Part shown: one piece after another, positions 45,739-49,842 of the stretch | Numbering within the stretch: position 1 is the stretch's first letter | Layout: each line of letters starts with the position of its first letter | Assembly: GCA_018398765.1 (NCBI GenBank) | Contig: JAHBMJ010004016.1 | Coordinates: forward strand, 34,933 to 84,774 | Origin: Chromera velia | Lineage: Eukaryota; Sar; Chromeraceae | Length of the DNA stretch: 49,842 nt | Direction of reading: 5' to 3' | The notes under the pieces: model-generated | Database searches by the model: none | Seen by the model: the letters and a program-made list of their open reading frames with translations, nothing else | Told to the model about the DNA's origin: nothing | Program-made: the position numbers and the translations under genes

Positions 45739-46132
45739 CGAGAGAGCGAGAGAGAGTCTGTGCGAGAGAGAAGGCCGGAGAAAAGGCAGAAGGGAAGGGA
45801 GGAAGGGAGGAAGGAAGGAAGGAAAACAGCAGAGAGAAAAAAAAAAAAAGGAAAACATATCGACGCACCCACGTGACGCAGGACAAAACCGAAGAGAAGA
45901 GGCACTGGCAGAGAAAGAAGATCTCGACAGACAAAAATCCAACCTTCAATCTACCTTCCATCCGAGAGACAGCCTCAACAAGCAAGCCACACATGCACCC
46001 ATCCGCACACCCACCGATGGCATTTGGTCTCTCATTTCGAATGTCACGCTTCCATTTTTGCAGAGCTCAGACAGAGAGGGAATCTCACCGCTGGCGTTCC
46101 TCATGTACTCTCCCCCAAACCCGTCGATTCCT

Positions 46133-46170
<38 letters not shown>

Positions 46171-46182
46171 GCGCGCGCGCAT

Positions 46183-46220
<38 letters not shown>

Positions 46221-47104
46221 ACGCGCGCGCGCGCATGCGCGCACACACATACACACACACAGACACAGAGACACAGAGACACACACACACACACACAGAC
46301 ACACACACACACACACACACACACATGCACACACACTCAAACCACAGATCCGGGAGACGAGAGGAGAATCTGACTATGAAGTTTGTGCTTCGGTTGAATT
46401 TTGCATGGGAGAGACACGTGAGGGTTGGCAGCAGGAAACGCAACCAGGAGACCATGTATGCAAAAAACAAAAACAAAAACGGTTGTTCTCCCCAGAAATA
46501 CATGCAGAGACTTCGCCAAGGAACTAGACGTGACGTGACGCGTCGTGATGCCGACCAAGGACTGAAGACCGCGAAGAGAGAGAGAGAGAGAAGGAAAGAA
46601 GGAAGGGAAGGAAGGAAAAACAGATAGAAAGAAACAATGCACAAATAAATCAATGAATGAATAAAAGAAAGAGGGGGGGGGCGTAGGAGGCAGAAAGCGA
46701 GGCGGCAGGTAACATAGACGCAAGAGAAGCACCCAGAGCCATCCACTGACGTAGGAGGAGATGAGGGGAAAGAGTGGGATAGCGGATTAACGGTCAACAA
46801 AGCTTTTGCCCGCCTTGGCCCTGGAAAGATCCTCAGTGAGGGGCACAAAACGAGTGGAGGACTACGGCTGCATGAAAGAAATGCGGTAGGCCAGAGACGG
46901 AGACGGCAGGCAATTGAGAGGAACAAACAGAGGCCGGTACGTACCAATGTACATCACGTGTTTTGGGGTGTTCCATCCTTTATCACTTCCAAGAAAATTG
47001 TCAAGGTCATTTCTGACAGCTCGTACCACTCCTGCCGCTGAAGCGAAGAACACAACCCAGCGCATCCCAGACCAAATAAATCGGAGACGCGACCCCTCGG
47101 ACAT
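43928..47104 (-). CDS. Type I phosphodiesterase/nucleotide pyrophosphatase-like enzyme, secreted
   Basis: Alkaline-phosphatase superfamily; members hydrolyse phosphodiester or pyrophosphate bonds with two bound metal ions. Exons in transcript order: 47104-46945, 46130-46015, 45262-45229, 44925-44818, 44679-43928; all junctions are in phase and give 389 aa. The ATG at 47104 precedes a hydrophobic signal-peptide-like stretch ([14 protein letters not shown]). Motifs: [11 protein letters not shown] (first metal-binding Asp), [15 protein letters not shown] (nucleophile Ser before APN, equivalent to the Thr of NPP enzymes), [19 protein letters not shown] (Asp/His metal ligands), [15 protein letters not shown] (Asp-His pair) and a closing TGRVLEEIF. 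Acceptors: TGTGCAG, GACGCAG, CATGCAG, CTTGCAG. Donors: GTACGT, GTGGGT, GTCTGT, GTGAGA. The Ser/Glu-rich tail after about residue 340 is extra. Substrate is unknown; extracellular or endomembrane phosphate scavenging is a fair guess. Confidence 0.92.
45689..45737. repeat. (AC)n microsatellite in phosphodiesterase intron 2
   Basis: (CCCA)n then nearly uninterrupted (AC)n, followed by (GA)n and (GAAG)n to about 45825, all inside the intron between exons 46130-46015 and 45262-45229. Confidence 0.9.
46137..46330. repeat. (AC)n with alternating GC patches in phosphodiesterase intron 1
   Basis: Four (AC)n blocks separated by GCGCGCGCATGCGC-type patches. Alternating purine-pyrimidine of this kind can adopt Z-DNA. 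On the coding strand the block supplies the (TG)n tract before the acceptor TGTGCAG of the exon at 46130. Confidence 0.9.
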
Positions 47105-48020
47105 GTACGTGTCCCTGTATCAGTACAGTAAAACTGAAAAAGGGGCCCTCTTCGACGTGCTTTCGCTGGTCTCCATATGTTCACCTACAGTTCTCCTATG
47201 TCCGATGCAGGGCGAAATTGCACAGGGGCCGCTCGTTGGCCTTTGAAAGTCGACCGTCCTTTGACAGATCCGACAGTGACATGCATCATTCACATGGGCG
47301 TGACAAAAGTTACAAAACACAAAGTTTGTGTACTTCCACCACATTGGCGCACAGTGGCACCACTATACCCAGCTATATACCACATCTTACCAATTTAATC
47401 TGCAGGTGTGATAAGGCGAGATAGGGCTTGTTCTTACTTTGTTTTCGGGAAATAAATTTTAAGATGCAATGATGCAACCAAAGCTCGAATGCAACTTGCA
47501 GTTATCAGAGCCTTAATGTACTCTAGAGTGTACTGCATGAGGGGGGAGTTTAAGAAAGTGAAGAGCTTAGAGAGAGGAAGCTTCACTGCTGCTTCATTCA
47601 GCACTGCTATAGGGCCCAAGGTGCTCGCAACAATGCAAGCCCGTTATAACGATCAATTGTAATCAATTGTAACTCAGAGTTACTCGGAGTGAACACTAAG
47701 TGCCTAAGTATTAGACAAAAGGCTTACTAGACAAAGACTATACATGTTAAAATTTATTTCTTTACTATGGGGGAAAAATTAACTTGCATAATCTTTGTCT
47801 TACTTATTCTGACACCCCTATCAATTTTTTTTTTTTTAAGAATTATACAAAATTTTAATCCATGCATATAATCTTTTTCTTTGTGTTAATGAATTGAGGT
47901 GGTTAAAGCCGGCGAGCCACCACTTAGGCTCTGGCCAACCACGGGGCATGACATGCAATGTTAGTTTGTTGACCTAGCGCATTGATTCATTAACACATAT
48001 CAACACGAACTCTCTCCAAT
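47105..48020. other. Phosphodiesterase upstream region and AT-rich island
   Basis: The first 250 bases should contain the phosphodiesterase promoter and 5' UTR. A minus frame at 47344-47120 is Cys/His-rich (VFCNFCHAHVNDACHCRICQ) but ends before the ATG; it could be a retroelement zinc-finger remnant. From about 47400 to 48000 the sequence is AT-rich and carries the motif at 47893-47955 that is shared with 3010-3080. Confidence 0.45.
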
Positions 48021-48345
48021 TTGGTTATACACTCCTCAACCGCCCTTATGCCCGCCAGAGGCTGGAACAACGAAATAAGAGCGATCATCTCTCGTACTTT
48101 CTTTTCATTCTCCCCCACTCCTCTACCAGCTGAGGCAGCCACCCATTATACAATTTCCACCCGTTTCTCAATGGACGCGTGCTCCTTTATTCTGCTGATG
48201 ATTTTGTCAAGCTTCTGTCTTTCCCTTTCTGTGTCCGCACATACCATGAGCAAGTGGATCTCATCACAAACTTTTCTGCCAGAGCAAGCCGAGCAGGTCT
48301 TCTCGAGCTCCCCCCGCTACACATAACCACCCGTCATCGCTCTCA
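48020..48345 (-). pseudogene. Non-LTR retrotransposon C-terminal zinc-knuckle fragment
   Basis: The minus strand reads KTCSACSGRKVCDEIHLLMV then CADTERERQKL: C-x2-C and H-x4-C spacing as in the zinc knuckle at the end of many non-LTR polyproteins. A TAA interrupts the frame after about 40 residues and the reading resumes behind it. It is AT-richer than the genes around it and sits at the edge of an AT-rich island. Confidence 0.6.
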
Positions 48346-48824
48346 GAAGAGGACGGATGTTCGCAGAGGATTTAAGAAGACAAAGGGACAGCGTGCGTAT
48401 ATGCAGATCGTTTTCTGTGATCATAAGCTTTCATTTAACTCCTAGTTAATATCAGTGTAGCTTAGTCTAGCTCCATCAAATCTAGATTAAATTTAATCTA
48501 CCTTAAATCTGACTTTTAACCCCAAATCTGTGCTATCTGGGAGCTACTGGGAGCAATGAAGATATAAAAATTCCAAGCAAGTTGTATTCCAAGCAAGTTG
48601 ATCGCGATAGTTGGAAGAGGACTGAATTGATAATGCACTTTGAGTGCAAGGTACGGCATTCACTATATCTGTCTCTCTCCCTCCCTGAGGCTCCTTCTAG
48701 CCCTCCCTCTTTCACTCCCTTTTCTGTGAGTTGATCTGTGGTACTTAACCTGCGCAACTGCACTTCATATGTAAAAATTCGAAGGGTTTGGACTAGCCCC
48801 CCTTTCCATCAGTCTCTCTCTCCC
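48346..48824. other. AT-rich spacer, no gene seen
   Basis: AT-rich with several short palindromes (for example AATCTAGATT with neighbours near 48480-48500 and TTCCAAGCAAGTTG repeated in tandem at 48570-48601). No coding sequence is supported. It lies at the 3' end of the minus-strand gene that runs off the window. Confidence 0.4.
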
Positions 48825-49842
48825 TCAGGCAGACGCGCAGACACAGTAGTCAACGGCCTCCTGCAGAGCCATCTGCCTCTTGTCAGGGACGTGAAGCGTC
48901 AGAGACTCGAAGTACCGGTCGCAGATTCCAATGAACTCCTCGAAGTTGCACTGGGCTGCCTCCCCAAGTCTCTTCTCCATGGCCTCTGCCTTGTCTCTCC
49001 CTTCCTGTGTTGCGTCCCCCCCGGCGACTCGGAGGGAGACCTGACACCCAAACACTACATCTAGCTACGGCATCCATAAAACCGCTTCACGTTCCCATCA
49101 GACCCCCAATGCCCCCCGCCCCGGCCTTGATGAGCCGGTCTCCTGCTTGCCCCATAGCGGTGCTTCTGGTGGAGTCTGATGTCTTTTCCTCCACCTTCGT
49201 CTTATCTGGGGGGGTGTTTCCGGTGAATTCCTTCACGATCTGATCGAAAAGGTTGAGACTTCCGTACCGGTGGAACGGAGGGCGCGGAATGAGGGGAAGG
49301 AAGGTCTCTGTGAAGGGCAGAAAGAGCGTCCACGCAATCGCATACAGGAACTTCAAGTCCTGCATGGTGCCGTCATGGGGGATGGTTGCTAGGAGTACCT
49401 CCTGATCCGAGTGCAGGTACTCGAAAGCTTTCTGGATCGTTTTCGGGGGAGCTCCCGCCCGCACTCCCTTCATGGCCGTGTATGCTTCGAAAATTATGGC
49501 CCAATGGGCCCATTTGATGGCCTTTGTGCTGGGGGGGAATGGGAGCGCTTGGTGAGGCTGGAGGCAATGCCATGCAGTCTTGAAGACTGCTTCCAAGAAT
49601 TTCTTCCCCAGCTGCGCCTTTTGGGCGAGAAACTCTGCTCTGTCTCTGCCTCTCTGACGATCCTCCTCACTTTCCCTCCCCTCCTCGTCCTTCTTCTTCT
49701 CCTTCTCGTCGTCTTCTTTCTCCCCCCCCACACGGCCTTTCTTTTCTGGCGGCGAGGGAGGCCCAGGTGCTGCAGCGTCAGCCTCGACATAGCCCTCTTT
49801 CCCCCCTCCCCATCCCCCAGGACATCTGCCTCCCCCCCCCCC
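48825..49842 (-). CDS. Unrecognised protein, 3' part, runs off the window
   Basis: The minus frame is open from the window edge to a TGA at 49087. It starts with a Gly/Pro and then Lys/Glu/Asp-rich, charged stretch (GGEKEDDEKEKKKDEEGRES), then a Trp- and aromatic-rich region (KFLEAVFKTAWHCLQPHQAL, IKWAHWAIIFEAYTAMKG, KFLYAIAWTLFLPFTETFLP) that may be a folded helical domain or contain one membrane segment. A second minus frame at 49055-48825 (DATQEGRDKAEAMEKRLGEA, ICDRYFESLTLHVPDK) looks like a C-terminal exon. A donor GTCTGA inside the codons for GIGG and acceptor GATGTAG would join the two in phase with a short intron, but the donor is weak. I recognise no family. Confidence 0.6.

Noticed and set aside
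46024-46627. Plus-strand frames rich in His and Thr
   Set aside because: (AC)n repeats in an intron of the minus-strand phosphodiesterase gene.

Overview
This is a nuclear eukaryotic window: about 50 kb, protein genes split by many short-to-medium introns, introns and spacers packed with (TG)n, (TC)n, (TCTG)n, (GAAG)n and (GAGT)n, plus AT-rich islands that look like transposon debris. The mix suggests a photosynthetic or recently photosynthetic alveolate, with a chromerid such as Chromera velia as my best guess: intron-rich, near-balanced GC, ribonuclease-inhibitor-type LRR proteins, plant-like phosphoenolpyruvate carboxylase, ATG1-like kinase. The organism call is inference. I rebuilt the exons by hand from splice sites, phase continuity and family motifs.

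Layout. 110-717 (+): the last two coding exons of a UBC4/5-type ubiquitin-conjugating enzyme. 718-3641: low-complexity spacer and an AT-rich island. 3642-7867 (-): a leucine-rich-repeat protein of four clear exons, with a one-base frame break near 4370. 9079-10692 (-): C-lobe of an ATG1/ULK-like protein kinase. 11739-12258: a 52-bp minisatellite. 13147-14307 (+): a single-exon multi-pass membrane protein. 16186-16644 (-): a retroelement tail fragment. 17063-19827 (-): an unrecognised 523-aa protein in five exons, one only 25 nt long. 20959-35729 (+): a complete phosphoenolpyruvate carboxylase gene in about 23 exons, the dominant feature. 37930-38146: an AT-rich fold-back element. 38440-43025 (+): a decayed non-LTR retrotransposon whose reverse transcriptase active site reads YVDG instead of YADD. 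43928-47104 (-): a secreted type I phosphodiesterase/nucleotide pyrophosphatase-like enzyme in five exons. 47105-48820: AT-rich island and retroelement scraps. 48825-49842 (-): an unrecognised gene running off the window.

The genes do not form one pathway; this is an ordinary gene neighbourhood. The most unusual signal lies inside the carboxylase gene. At three introns, a stretch of 22 to about 39 bp of exon, in two cases including the splice site, is repeated directly 70 to 105 bp away. Two of the three spacers carry a palindrome with the core CAGAATTCTGTATG. These look like recent duplication or insertion events that make or remodel introns. The gene also uses many GTC-type donors, one GC-AG intron, donors that are themselves the first unit of a (TCTG)n array, and acceptors that often read ATGCAG within TGCATGCAG.
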